From the NCBI GenBank assembly GCA_026394815.1, contig JAPLZX010000011.1, positions 20,177 to 59,102 on the forward strand: a stretch of DNA of 38,926 nt, in the 5' to 3' direction. Positions 15,569 to 22,320 of the stretch are shown here, one piece after another. Every line of letters starts with the position of its first letter. The first letter of the stretch is position 1. A program made the position numbers and the translations under genes. The notes beneath the pieces were generated by a model. The model was not told the origin of the DNA, ran no database searches, and saw only the letters and a list, made by a program, of their open reading frames with translations. This DNA is from Candidatus Zambryskiibacteriota bacterium (GTDB taxonomy: Bacteria; Patescibacteriota; Minisyncoccia; Phycocordibacterales; DATDWN01).

Positions 15569-16342
15569 ATGAATATTATTGACGTAAAGAATGTCTCAAA
15601 AAATTTTGGGGAAGTGAAAGCAGTAGACAACATTTCTTTTTCTGTAGAAACAGCTTTCCTTGGTCCTAATGGTGCCGGCAAAACAACAACTATCAAAATG
15701 CTTACCACACTTCTTCCGCCGTCTAAGGGTTCAATTATTCTAAACAATCACAATGTTATCCTAGAACCTGATGCAACTCGTCATTCTTTCGGTATTGTTT
15801 TTCAAGACCCATCCATTGATACAGAACTTACAGCCTATGAAAATATGGAATTTCACGCTGTACTTTATAGTATGAAGTCTACACTTTATAAACCCCGAAT
15901 ACAGGAACTTTTGGAACTTGTTGACCTTTGGGATCGTAAAGATAGTTTGACCAAAGAGTTCTCTGGTGGGATGAAACGTCGTCTTGAAATTGCTCGTGGG
16001 CTTTTGCATCATCCAAAAGTTTTGTTTCTTGATGAACCGACACTGGGACTTGACCCTCAAACTCGCAATCATATTTGGAGTTATATACAAAATCTCAATA
16101 AAAAAGAAAATCTGACTGTATTTTTCACTACACATTATATGGAAGAGGCCGATAAAGTAGCAGATACGGTTTGCATTATTGATCACGGGAAAATAATTGC
16201 AAATGGAACACCAAATGAATTGAAACAAAAAACAAACTCAAAGACTCTTGAGGATGCCTTTCTTGCTTTAACCGGCAAGAATATTCGCGAAGATTCTGGC
16301 GATAATCAAATGAAAATTACAAATAGAATGTGGAGAAGATAA
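15569..16342 (+). CDS. ABC transporter ATP-binding protein (ABC-2 type exporter)
   Basis: The 257 residues carry Walker A GPNGAGKT (32-39), a Q-loop in VFQDPSID, signature FSGGMKRRLEIARGL, Walker B VLFLDEPTLGLD and a switch His in FFTTHYMEEAD. The pattern fits the DrrA/NatA-like drug or polymer exporters. It pairs with the permease 10 bases downstream. The segment between strand 2 and Walker A is short (SVETAFLGPNG, where relatives usually have about five more residues such as GEIFG). The start at 15569 follows the promoter; an upstream TTG (15533) lies in the -35. The substrate is unknown. Confidence 0.92.
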   Translation: MNIIDVKNVSKNFGEVKAVDNISFSVETAFLGPNGAGKTTTIKMLTTLLPPSKGSIILNNHNVILEPDATRHSFGIVFQDPSIDTELTAYENMEFHAVLYSMKSTLYKPRIQELLELVDLWDRKDSLTKEFSGGMKRRLEIARGLLHHPKVLFLDEPTLGLDPQTRNHIWSYIQNLNKKENLTVFFTTHYMEEADKVADTVCIIDHGKIIANGTPNELKQKTNSKTLEDAFLALTGKNIREDSGDNQMKITNRMWRR

Positions 16343-16352
16343 TAATAAATTT

Positions 16353-17096
16353 ATGTCAACAATTTACATACTTTGGCTTAGACAATTAAAAAGATATGTT
16401 CGCTCAAAACAAAGAATGTTTGCATCTCTTGCACAACCACTTCTTTTTCTAGTGGCTTTTGGTTTTGGTTTTAGTTCAATATTTGCAAAAGCAGGCGGGG
16501 GAAATTACATTGAGTTTCTCGCGCCCGGAATTATTGCTATGAGTGTTATGTTCACTGCGGTTTTTTCTGGTATTGAAATCATTTGGGACAAACAATACGG
16601 ATTTCTCAAAGAAACCTTAGTCGCTCCTGTTTCTAGATTCAATATTATGCTTGGGCGAACGCTTGGTGGTGCTACGGTAGCCTTTATACAAGGTATCATT
16701 GTGCTTATAATCACGCTTTTCATTGGGTTTAAACCAGTTGTTTCGGGAATTTTTTTAGCGATTGTTTTTATGTTTCTTTTGGCACTTTTCTTTACGGCAT
16801 TTGGTACGGCCATTGCATCCAAGCTCGATGATATGCAAGGTTTTCCACTGATTATTAATTTTATTGTAATGCCACTATTTTTTCTCTCTGGCGCTCTATT
16901 TCCTATTGCAGGATTACCAGCAGTATTTGCCGATATTGTAAAACTTAATCCGTTATCATATGCAGTTGATGGTGTTCGTGGGGCTCTAACGGGAATGCAT
17001 ACATTTTCATTTTTTACAGATGGTATTGTGCTCACTCTAATTACACTTGTTTGTTTGTGGATTGGTGCAGAATTATTCAAACGAATACAGGCTTAA
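16353..17096 (+). CDS. ABC-2 type transporter permease
   Basis: The 247 residues have about six hydrophobic segments. The ABC-2 permease pattern is seen: a polar start, IYILWLRQLKRYVRSKQRM, then EFLAPGIIAMSVMFTAVFSG and the conserved KETLVAPVSRFNIMLGRTLGG, and near the end LSGALFPIAGLP and LNPLSYAVDGVRGAL. It acts in the cytoplasmic membrane with the upstream ATPase to export an unknown substrate (drug, lipid or polymer). No extra domains are present. The hairpin at 17122-17148 lies after it. Confidence 0.92.
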   Translation: MSTIYILWLRQLKRYVRSKQRMFASLAQPLLFLVAFGFGFSSIFAKAGGGNYIEFLAPGIIAMSVMFTAVFSGIEIIWDKQYGFLKETLVAPVSRFNIMLGRTLGGATVAFIQGIIVLIITLFIGFKPVVSGIFLAIVFMFLLALFFTAFGTAIASKLDDMQGFPLIINFIVMPLFFLSGALFPIAGLPAVFADIVKLNPLSYAVDGVRGALTGMHTFSFFTDGIVLTLITLVCLWIGAELFKRIQA

Positions 17097-17121
17097 TTTT
17101 TGCGATAATAAAAACAGTAAA

Positions 17122-17148
17122 CCCCGACCTTATATTGCAAAGTCGGGG
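17122..17148. terminator. Convergent hairpin between ABC permease and the 17150 mini-gene
   Basis: CCCCGAC (17122-17128) pairs with GTCGGGG (17142-17148). On the minus strand T-rich sequence (TTTACTGTTTTT) follows, so it fits the minus-strand gene best; it may also stop the permease transcript. Confidence 0.6.
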
Positions 17149-17149
17149 C

Positions 17150-17617
17150 TTATGCTGTGCGAGACAGCTCGGCACAGGTTCTTTGGTCGCCGTAATCAAG
17201 GAGACGAACAACTCCATGATGACGACCAAATTGACGTGGGGAAATTGTATCTGGGATACTGCAGGTTTTGAAAGGGGTGGCCGTTCCAAGTTCTTGTATT
17301 GAGATTGGTTCAGCCCTTTCTTGGATGATAACGAACCCAGTAAACCACACTGACATAATTGGCACGACCCTTGAGTCATGTTTGTTCTGCCAGTAATGGC
17401 ATTCTACTCGGTTAGCGATAAGGCCTGCGAAAATATCGCTTACCATCGCTTTACCAAGAGTTTCTCCATATTTTGTAAAAAACCGCTTTCGCAGTTCTCG
17501 ACACAACAGGAGAAATGGAATTCGGAGTATAAAACGGAGAACCCTTATTTTCCCGATTTTATACGCCCTATTGCCGAACACCACCACAAAACGGGTGTTC
17601 CCAAACCTTAGTCTCAT
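17150..17617 (-). CDS. GC-rich gene; possible minimal protein-kinase-like fold
   Basis: It encodes 155 residues. The start is set by AAAGGAGGTTTTC directly before ATG 17617; a longer frame to 17683 adds residues beyond that site. Features suggest a reduced kinase-like fold: VVVFGNRAYKIGK (glycine-containing strand and a lysine), NRVECHYW (possible helix-C glutamate), a hydrophobic strand FVIIQERAEPIS (hinge-like), and VVRLLDYGD (DFG-like). No HxD catalytic loop is visible, so activity is doubtful. This is inference from motif order only. The line 17221-17280 is 48% G+C. It has an extended -10 promoter and lies divergent from the Pif1-like gene. Confidence 0.6.
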   Translation of the reverse strand: MRLRFGNTRFVVVFGNRAYKIGKIRVLRFILRIPFLLLCRELRKRFFTKYGETLGKAMVSDIFAGLIANRVECHYWQNKHDSRVVPIMSVWFTGFVIIQERAEPISIQELGTATPFKTCSIPDTISPRQFGRHHGVVRLLDYGDQRTCAELSRTA

Positions 17618-17633
17618 GAAAACCTCCTTTTTT

Positions 17634-17661
17634 ACAATACCACATAAAAAATATTTGTCAT
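17634..17661 (-). promoter_or_regulatory. Promoter of the 17150-17617 mini-gene
   Basis: On the minus strand ATGACA (17656-17661), 16 bases, extended -10 TGG-TATTGT (TATTGT at 17634-17639). Its -35 shares bases with the -35 of the divergent Pif1-like gene. Confidence 0.55.
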
Positions 17662-17684
17662 CTAGAGTTATTGGCTGATACAAT
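17655..17684 (+). promoter_or_regulatory. Promoter of the Pif1-like helicase (leaderless start)
   Basis: TTGTCA (17655-17660), 18 bases, TACAAT (17679-17684), then 6 bases to ATG 17691. Transcription should start at the ATG. Confidence 0.65.
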
Positions 17685-17690
17685 AGCCTA

Positions 17691-19373
17691 ATGATGACTC
17701 AATCTGAAGCCTTGGATATTTTAAAAACGGGAAAGAATGTTTTTTTGACCGGCCCTGCTGGGAGCGGAAAAACTCATGTACTTAATTCTTATATCGAATA
17801 TTTAAAATCGCATGCTGTGGATGTGGCTATCACTGCTTCTACTGGTATTGCCGCAACGCATCTTGGAGGGATGACTATACATTCTTGGTCTGGGATTGGT
17901 GTTCGTGACACACTTACGGATTATGATATTGATGATCTTATGCAGAGACAATATCTTTACAAAAGATTTGATAGAACAAAAGTCTTGATTATTGATGAGG
18001 TGTCTATGCTTCATCATTTCAGGTTAGATTTGGTAGAGTGGATATGTCGACAAATGAAACACAATGAAAGACCTTTTGGAGGCATGCAAATTGTTTTGTC
18101 TGGAGATTTTTTTCAGCTTCCTCCTGTTACGCGAGGTGATTTGGTTGAGTCAGAATTTGCATATAAGGCAGAATGTTGGAAAGATGCAAAACTGACAACT
18201 TGTTACATATCGGAACAACATCGTCAAAAAGACAATGTTTATCTTTCTATACTAAATCAAATCCGCCAAAACAAAGTTACAACAAAAACAATAGAACTTT
18301 TAAAAACTCGTTTTAATAAAGACCCGGAGTCCGGCAAGGAATCAACCCGACTCTATACACATAATATTGATGTTGATGTGGTAAATAAGCGTTATTTAGA
18401 TTTAATAAATGCCGAGAAGAAGGATTATCACATGACTTCAAAAGGTTCGCGTGGTTTGGCCGAGACTTTAAAAAAGAATTGTTTATCTCCGGAAAAACTA
18501 GAGTTAAAAAAGGGCGCTAGAGTAATGTTTACAAAAAATCATACAGAAGGTGGGTATGTAAATGGTACTCTTGGTGTTGTCATAGATTTCAATTCTTTCG
18601 GTGACCCGGTTGTTGAAACCAATAATGGTATGAAATTTTCTGTAACACCTCAATCATGGAAAATAGAAGAGGAAGGAAAAGTAAAAGCTGAAATTTCTCA
18701 ACATCCACTGCGCTTAGCCTGGGCTATTACTGTGCACAAAAGTCAGGGGATGTCCTTAGATGCTATGGAAGTGGATTTGTCCAAGTCATTTGTTCGTGGA
18801 ATGGGATATGTAGCTTTATCACGAGTTCGTTCTTTGGATGGAATGAAATTGCTTGGGTTTAATGATATGTCACTTGAAATTGACCCGGAAGTTTTGGAAA
18901 AAGATTTAGAGTTTCAAAAAATGTCAGAAACAGCAAAATCTAGATTACACGAAATGTCTCGCGAGGAGATTTTGGAGAAACAAAAAGAATGGATGCACAA
19001 AATTGAGCCAGAGGAAAAAATAAAAATAAGGAGAAAAGAAAAAGAGGAAAATAAGGAAATGAAAAAATCTACCCAAGAAATTACAGCTGGGATGCTTGCC
19101 GAGGAAGTACCACTTGCCGATATTGCAGAGGTAAGGGGAGTGAAACAAGAGACTATTGTTTCTCACATTGAGGATTTATTAGCGAAAGATAGAAAAAAAT
19201 GTCCAGACATTACTTATTTGAAACGTGAATTAAAACGTAGTGAATTAGATGATATTTTATCCGCGTTCAAAAAATGTAAAACAACAACTCTCTCACCAGT
19301 ATATTATTTTTTAACCAAACAAAAAAAGAAGACAAGTTATCTCAAAATCCGCCTGGCAAGACTATTTTTGTAA
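17691..19373 (+). CDS. Pif1-like 5'-3' DNA helicase with C-terminal helix-turn-helix
   Basis: The 560 residues start NVFLTGPAGSGKTHVL (Walker A near 21-29), then ITASTGIAATHLGGMTIHSWSGIG, typical of the Pif1/RecD2 family; VLIIDEVSMLHHF (motif II), GGMQIVLSGDFFQLPPV (motif III) and ITVHKSQGMSLDAMEVDLS with YVALSRVRS (motifs V-VI) follow. The last part (about 465-500) holds a short helix-turn-helix-like segment, AEEVPLADIAEVRGVKQETIVSHI, resembling the C-terminal domain found in some RecQ and Pif1 proteins. Pif1 helicases resolve G-quadruplexes and R-loops. Two adjacent ATGs (17691, 17694) could both start it. CapA-like follows after 7 bases. Confidence 0.93.
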   Translation: MMTQSEALDILKTGKNVFLTGPAGSGKTHVLNSYIEYLKSHAVDVAITASTGIAATHLGGMTIHSWSGIGVRDTLTDYDIDDLMQRQYLYKRFDRTKVLIIDEVSMLHHFRLDLVEWICRQMKHNERPFGGMQIVLSGDFFQLPPVTRGDLVESEFAYKAECWKDAKLTTCYISEQHRQKDNVYLSILNQIRQNKVTTKTIELLKTRFNKDPESGKESTRLYTHNIDVDVVNKRYLDLINAEKKDYHMTSKGSRGLAETLKKNCLSPEKLELKKGARVMFTKNHTEGGYVNGTLGVVIDFNSFGDPVVETNNGMKFSVTPQSWKIEEEGKVKAEISQHPLRLAWAITVHKSQGMSLDAMEVDLSKSFVRGMGYVALSRVRSLDGMKLLGFNDMSLEIDPEVLEKDLEFQKMSETAKSRLHEMSREEILEKQKEWMHKIEPEEKIKIRRKEKEENKEMKKSTQEITAGMLAEEVPLADIAEVRGVKQETIVSHIEDLLAKDRKKCPDITYLKRELKRSELDDILSAFKKCKTTTLSPVYYFLTKQKKKTSYLKIRLARLFL

Positions 19374-19380
19374 AACTAAA

Positions 19381-20391
19381 ATGAATAAGAAATACTACAC
19401 ATTATTGGTTTTATCACTGATTGTCTTTTTTGCATTTAATTTTTTTATTTACACAACCTCTTTTGAGGTTTCAACAGAGGGAATAAAATATCCAGTCCAA
19501 CAACTGGTAGAACAGAAAAATCCATCGGTTTTAAATTTTGGTGATGTTATCTTTGATAGAGGAGTACGAAATATAATAGAAAATCGCGGGCGAGATCCAT
19601 TTGAATATATAAAAAAAGATTTAAATATTATAAATAAGTTTAACGTTATTATTGTGAATTTAGAAGGTCCTATTGTAGAAATGGATAGGAGTAAATGTCA
19701 ATCAAAAGACTACAATTTTCAATTTGCTTCTACTACTCCAGAGTTTTTAAAAAGTGTAGGTGTAAATATGGTCAATATCGCAAATAATCATAGTTATGAT
19801 TGTTTGCAAGCTGGGTTAGATAGCACAAAGGAATATTTAGAAAAAGCGGGAATTGATTACATAGGAGACAAAGAACTTGAAAAAAGCTATGTCATAAAAA
19901 CAATTGGTGGTAAAAAAATAGCTTTTGTTGGTATAGATGAAACAGTTGCACTAATTCCTGTTTCAAATTTTTATTCTCTTATAAAAAGACTAGATACAGA
20001 AAATGATTTTGTTGTGGTTAATATTCACTGGGGAGCAGAATATGAATTAGATAAAACTGAAGCACAAATAGTAATAGCACACAGTCTTATAGACAACGGT
20101 GCAGATGTTATATTTGGTCATCACCCACATGTTATAGAGTCGATGGAGATATACAAAAACAAGGCGATATTTTATTCTCTTGGTAATTTTGTTTTTGACC
20201 AAAATTTTGGAGATACAACGATTGGGCTTGGAGTAGGGGTTAAATTTAAAGACGAAAAAAGTGTTTTTACAATCTTTCCATTCAATATAAAACTTTTTGC
20301 TCCGGAATTTATGAAAGATGAAGAGAAAGATTTGTTTTGTGAAAATTATTTAAAACTCATTAGTCACACAGGATGTGTTTTTGAGATATGA
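19381..20391 (+). CDS. CapA-like metallophosphoesterase (PGA_cap family), membrane anchored
   Basis: The 336 residues begin with a short basic start and one hydrophobic segment (about 7-27), which anchors the rest outside the membrane. The CapA pattern follows: GDVIFDRGV, VNLEGPIV, MVNIANNHSYD, VVNIHWGAEYE, VIFGHHPHVIE and IFYSLGNFVFDQ. Members act in poly-gamma-glutamate capsule synthesis or similar surface polymers, but many are uncharacterised. No capBC partners are nearby, so the polymer role is uncertain. It is close behind the helicase gene and probably cotranscribed. The region after the stop contains a DnaA box and the lexA operon promoter. Confidence 0.85.
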   Translation: MNKKYYTLLVLSLIVFFAFNFFIYTTSFEVSTEGIKYPVQQLVEQKNPSVLNFGDVIFDRGVRNIIENRGRDPFEYIKKDLNIINKFNVIIVNLEGPIVEMDRSKCQSKDYNFQFASTTPEFLKSVGVNMVNIANNHSYDCLQAGLDSTKEYLEKAGIDYIGDKELEKSYVIKTIGGKKIAFVGIDETVALIPVSNFYSLIKRLDTENDFVVVNIHWGAEYELDKTEAQIVIAHSLIDNGADVIFGHHPHVIESMEIYKNKAIFYSLGNFVFDQNFGDTTIGLGVGVKFKDEKSVFTIFPFNIKLFAPEFMKDEEKDLFCENYLKLISHTGCVFEI

Positions 20392-20407
20392 ATTTGTGGT
20401 TTCTAAC

Positions 20408-20416
20408 TTATCCACA
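20408..20416 (+). promoter_or_regulatory. Perfect DnaA box before the lexA operon
   Basis: TTATCCACA matches the DnaA consensus exactly. It lies 10 bases upstream of the -35 of the lexA operon. Two more perfect copies occur in other intergenic regions (21984-21992 and 37796-37804). Confidence 0.5.
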
Positions 20417-20425
20417 CCCTCATAC

Positions 20426-20455
20426 TTGACGAGTGAACCTTGGTTCACTTATAAT
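20426..20455 (+). promoter_or_regulatory. Promoter of the lexA operon with an embedded LexA box
   Basis: TTGACG (20426-20431), 18 bases, TATAAT (20450-20455). The spacer is fully occupied by the inverted repeat AGTGAACC-TT-GGTTCACT (20432-20449), containing GAAC-CTTG-GTTC, the Gram-positive type LexA box (GAAC-N4-GTTC). LexA bound there would block RNA polymerase, so the operon is probably autoregulated and SOS-induced. Confidence 0.8.
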
Positions 20456-20484
20456 GTAAACATATAAATACTAAGAGAAAAAAT

Positions 20485-20697
20485 ATGTCTAAACAAAATT
20501 TAGAAAAAGTTTTAAGAAGAGAATTAGAAGTTTTGAATGATCAAATAGACGAGAAAATAATAAGAGGTTTATCCTATGCTAGGGAAGCAAAGCGACACAA
20601 GTTTATTCTCTCTAGTTTGGCAAATATTCATAGAGAATCACGATCTGATTCTGGGTGGTTGGTTAAATCTTTCAGTAGTACTTTTTCTATAATATAA
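20485..20697 (+). CDS. Small protein of unknown function, first gene of the lexA operon
   Basis: It has 70 residues, not recognised. The segment NLEKVLRRELEVLNDQIDEKI is an amphipathic helix with coiled-coil character, followed by GLSYAREAKRHKFILSSLANI and a serine-rich tail. No cysteines or membrane helix. It lies directly behind the LexA-box promoter, with 4 bases to lexA, so it would be SOS-induced together with lexA. A role in the damage response, such as a division inhibitor, is possible but unsupported by any motif. An A-rich stretch with AAGAGAAAAA precedes the ATG; no real Shine-Dalgarno is seen. Confidence 0.65.
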   Translation: MSKQNLEKVLRRELEVLNDQIDEKIIRGLSYAREAKRHKFILSSLANIHRESRSDSGWLVKSFSSTFSII

Positions 20698-20701
20698 ATA
20701 T

Positions 20702-21280
20702 ATGGGTGAAGAAAAATATATCTTACAAAAAAACAAAATAATTTCTTTTTATCAAAAAAACAGACGAATGCCTGGCTACAAAGAAATTATGGCACTTGTT
20801 GGTTTCAGATCTAAGAATGCTGTATACAAACTGATAAATAAACTTGTAGATGATGAAGTGGTTGATAAAGATTCACAAGGCAGACTTACACCAATGAAAA
20901 TTTTTGGAGAGATCCCTCTTTTAGGTCTCGTCGAGGCAGGCATTCCAACCATTGTAGACCCGAATCTTTTAGATTCATTAAATTTGGACGAATATCTTGT
21001 AAGTAATAAGGAATCAACCTATTTATTAGAAGTCAAAGGTGATTCCATGATAGATGAGGGTATAAAAGAGGGGGATTTGGTTTTGGTAGAGAGAAAGGGT
21101 GACCCAAAGGATGGAGATATTGTTATTGCTGAAGTTGACGGTGGTTGGACGATGAAGTATTTCAAAAAGAAAGGTAATTTGATATACCTTAAACCAGCCA
21201 ACAAAAACTACTCACCAATATATCCGCAATATGATTTGAAAGTGGTAGCGATTGTTAAAGGAGTAATACGTAAATACTAA
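20702..21280 (+). CDS. lexA: LexA repressor (SOS regulator)
   Basis: LexA represses SOS genes and cleaves itself when RecA is active. The 192 residues have an N-terminal winged helix (about 6-62; GYKEIMALVGFRSKNAVYKLINKL) and a C-terminal S24 peptidase domain. The self-cleavage site A79-G80 (LVEAGIP), the catalytic serine S115 (GDSMID) and the lysine K152 (WTMKYF) are all present. The length is normal (about 200). It lies behind the LexA-box promoter and is followed after 4 bases by the 131-residue gene. Nothing is missing, so the SOS switch is probably functional. Confidence 0.95.
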   Translation: MGEEKYILQKNKIISFYQKNRRMPGYKEIMALVGFRSKNAVYKLINKLVDDEVVDKDSQGRLTPMKIFGEIPLLGLVEAGIPTIVDPNLLDSLNLDEYLVSNKESTYLLEVKGDSMIDEGIKEGDLVLVERKGDPKDGDIVIAEVDGGWTMKYFKKKGNLIYLKPANKNYSPIYPQYDLKVVAIVKGVIRKY

Positions 21281-21284
21281 AAGT

Positions 21285-21680
21285 ATGGAAGAAACAAAAT
21301 ACAAAATAATCGTTGTGCGAGGAGCGTTTGTTGATCCTACATTGCTAAACAAATTTAATCCAACGATAATTGAGGATTATGAAGAAGGAGATGAATGGCA
21401 AGGTCTTGATGAGATTACTGTTACTCTTAAAGATATAAAAGAATTACAAAAGATTATGATTAAACATTATAGTGGTCAAAATAATCCATGGTATATGGAT
21501 GGACACAAAGAAGAAAATAAGAATGAGCTTATTGTTGTTTTTGGTGCTGATGATGGTGAAAATGGTAAAATATTTCAGTTTAAAAGAACTGATATAGATG
21601 AGATCGAGAAAGTAAAAAAATATGGAATTTCAAAAGGAATTCCAGAAGAGCAAATGGATTTTGGTCAATTAAATGTTTAA
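21285..21680 (+). CDS. Hypothetical protein in the lexA operon
   Basis: It has 131 residues, acidic, not recognised. It appears to be alpha/beta: KYKIIVVRGAFVD, then DEITVTLKDIKELQKIMIKHY, and ELIVVFGADD. It has one short Gly/Asn-rich region (GADDGENGK). There is no membrane segment or cysteine motif. It comes 4 bases after lexA and 3 bases before the DUF167 gene, so it is probably cotranscribed and SOS-induced. I see no basis for a function. Confidence 0.7.
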   Translation: MEETKYKIIVVRGAFVDPTLLNKFNPTIIEDYEEGDEWQGLDEITVTLKDIKELQKIMIKHYSGQNNPWYMDGHKEENKNELIVVFGADDGENGKIFQFKRTDIDEIEKVKKYGISKGIPEEQMDFGQLNV

Positions 21681-21683
21681 TGT

Positions 21684-21944
21684 ATGAAAATAATAGTAAA
21701 AGCTAAACCAAATTCGAAAATTGAGATGATGGAGAGGATAGGGCAACCATCCCTTGATTTGGAAGGTGTCAGGCCAAGTATTGTCGAATACAAAGTTTCA
21801 ATTAAAGAACCACCTATTGGTGGAAGAGCAAATGAAGCTATTGTGAAGGTTTTGGCAAAATATTTTGATGTTGCACCATCTCTTGTGCGGTTAGTTTCTG
21901 GAGCATCTAGTAAAAGAAAGGTTTTTGAAATACTTAATCAGTAA
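21684..21944 (+). CDS. DUF167 (YggU family) protein
   Basis: The 86 residues follow the DUF167 pattern: MKIIVKAKPNSK at the start, then VSIKEPPIGGRANEAIVKVLAKYFDV and LVRLVSGASSKRKVFEI at the end. This matches PxxGxAN and the GxxSRxK-type end. The biochemical role of the family is unknown. It is the last gene of the lexA unit, 3 bases after the preceding stop. No terminator is obvious after it; a DnaA box and the strong promoter of the rpoB leader follow. Confidence 0.85.
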   Translation: MKIIVKAKPNSKIEMMERIGQPSLDLEGVRPSIVEYKVSIKEPPIGGRANEAIVKVLAKYFDVAPSLVRLVSGASSKRKVFEILNQ

Positions 21945-21983
21945 ATTTTATTTTTGAGTATGTCAAATGGGGTGTGAATAGTA

Positions 21984-21992
21984 TGTGGATAA
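21984..21992 (-). promoter_or_regulatory. Perfect DnaA box upstream of the rpoB leader
   Basis: TGTGGATAA on the plus strand is the reverse complement of TTATCCACA. It lies about 15 bases upstream of the -35 of the promoter at 22008-22037. Confidence 0.45.
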
Positions 21993-22007
21993 CTACATTG
22001 ACTTTAC

Positions 22008-22037
22008 TTGACAAATAATATGCTCTTGACGTATACT
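22008..22037 (+). promoter_or_regulatory. Strong promoter of the rpoB leader / small RNA
   Basis: TTGACA (22008-22013), 18 bases, TATACT (22032-22037). The predicted start is near 22044. A second TTGACT at 21998-22003 lies just upstream. Confidence 0.75.
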
Positions 22038-22043
22038 CTATTT

Positions 22044-22265
22044 TGACTTCATACGATTGAGTCTCTGGTGAAAAGCGAAGAAGTGTAGGGAATTACAAGG
22101 TGAGAAGTCGTGTTACGACTTCGCAAGACCTTGAGCATCTGTACTCAGATGCGAAAGGTGTACAGAACCTGTAAGGTTAATAAGTTCTCAAACCATTTTG
22201 CATTTCAATCGTTAACAAATAAATAGCAAAGACAACAACCTCTTTGGGGAAGGGGGCTTGTTTTT
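22044..22265 (+). ncRNA. Candidate structured RNA / rpoBC leader
   Basis: No open frame of note occurs in this 376-base gap (21945-22320). The sequence can fold strongly. An outer stem joins ACGATTGA (22053-22060) and TCAATCGT (22205-22212), with GGT (22067-22069) against ACC (22192-22194). Inside are a perfect 8-bp hairpin GAAGTCGT-gtt-ACGACTTC flanked by AAGGT/ACCTT, a perfect 7-bp hairpin GCATCTG-tact-CAGATGC, and an alternative pair CTGTAC/GTACAG that excludes it. It has its own promoter and an intrinsic terminator (22234-22265). It does not match 4.5S/SRP, tmRNA, or RNase P conserved sequences that I know; a 6S-like rod is possible. It could be a free small RNA or a leader that attenuates rpoBC. 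Confidence 0.5.
22234..22265 (+). terminator. Terminator/attenuator hairpin before rpoB
   Basis: AACAACCTCTT (22234-22244) pairs with AAGGGG and TTGTT (22250-22262) with a 2-base bulge (GC) and one G-U pair, followed by a T-run. It lies 55 bases before the rpoB ATG. Confidence 0.6.
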
Positions 22266-22320
22266 GTTGGTTTTCGTTTTATTAATAAACAAAAGAGGGT
22301 TTTAAAAAATAATATTTTTT

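Noticed and set aside
22149-22226. 26-codon leader-peptide-like frame (MRKVYRTCK...) in the rpoB leader
   Set aside because: Starts inside a stable hairpin, has no Shine-Dalgarno and no run of one amino acid as in classical attenuation.
22044-22265. RNase P RNA, because of ACAGAACC
   Set aside because: The GAGGAAAGTCC core and the long P4 context are absent and the RNA is far too short.
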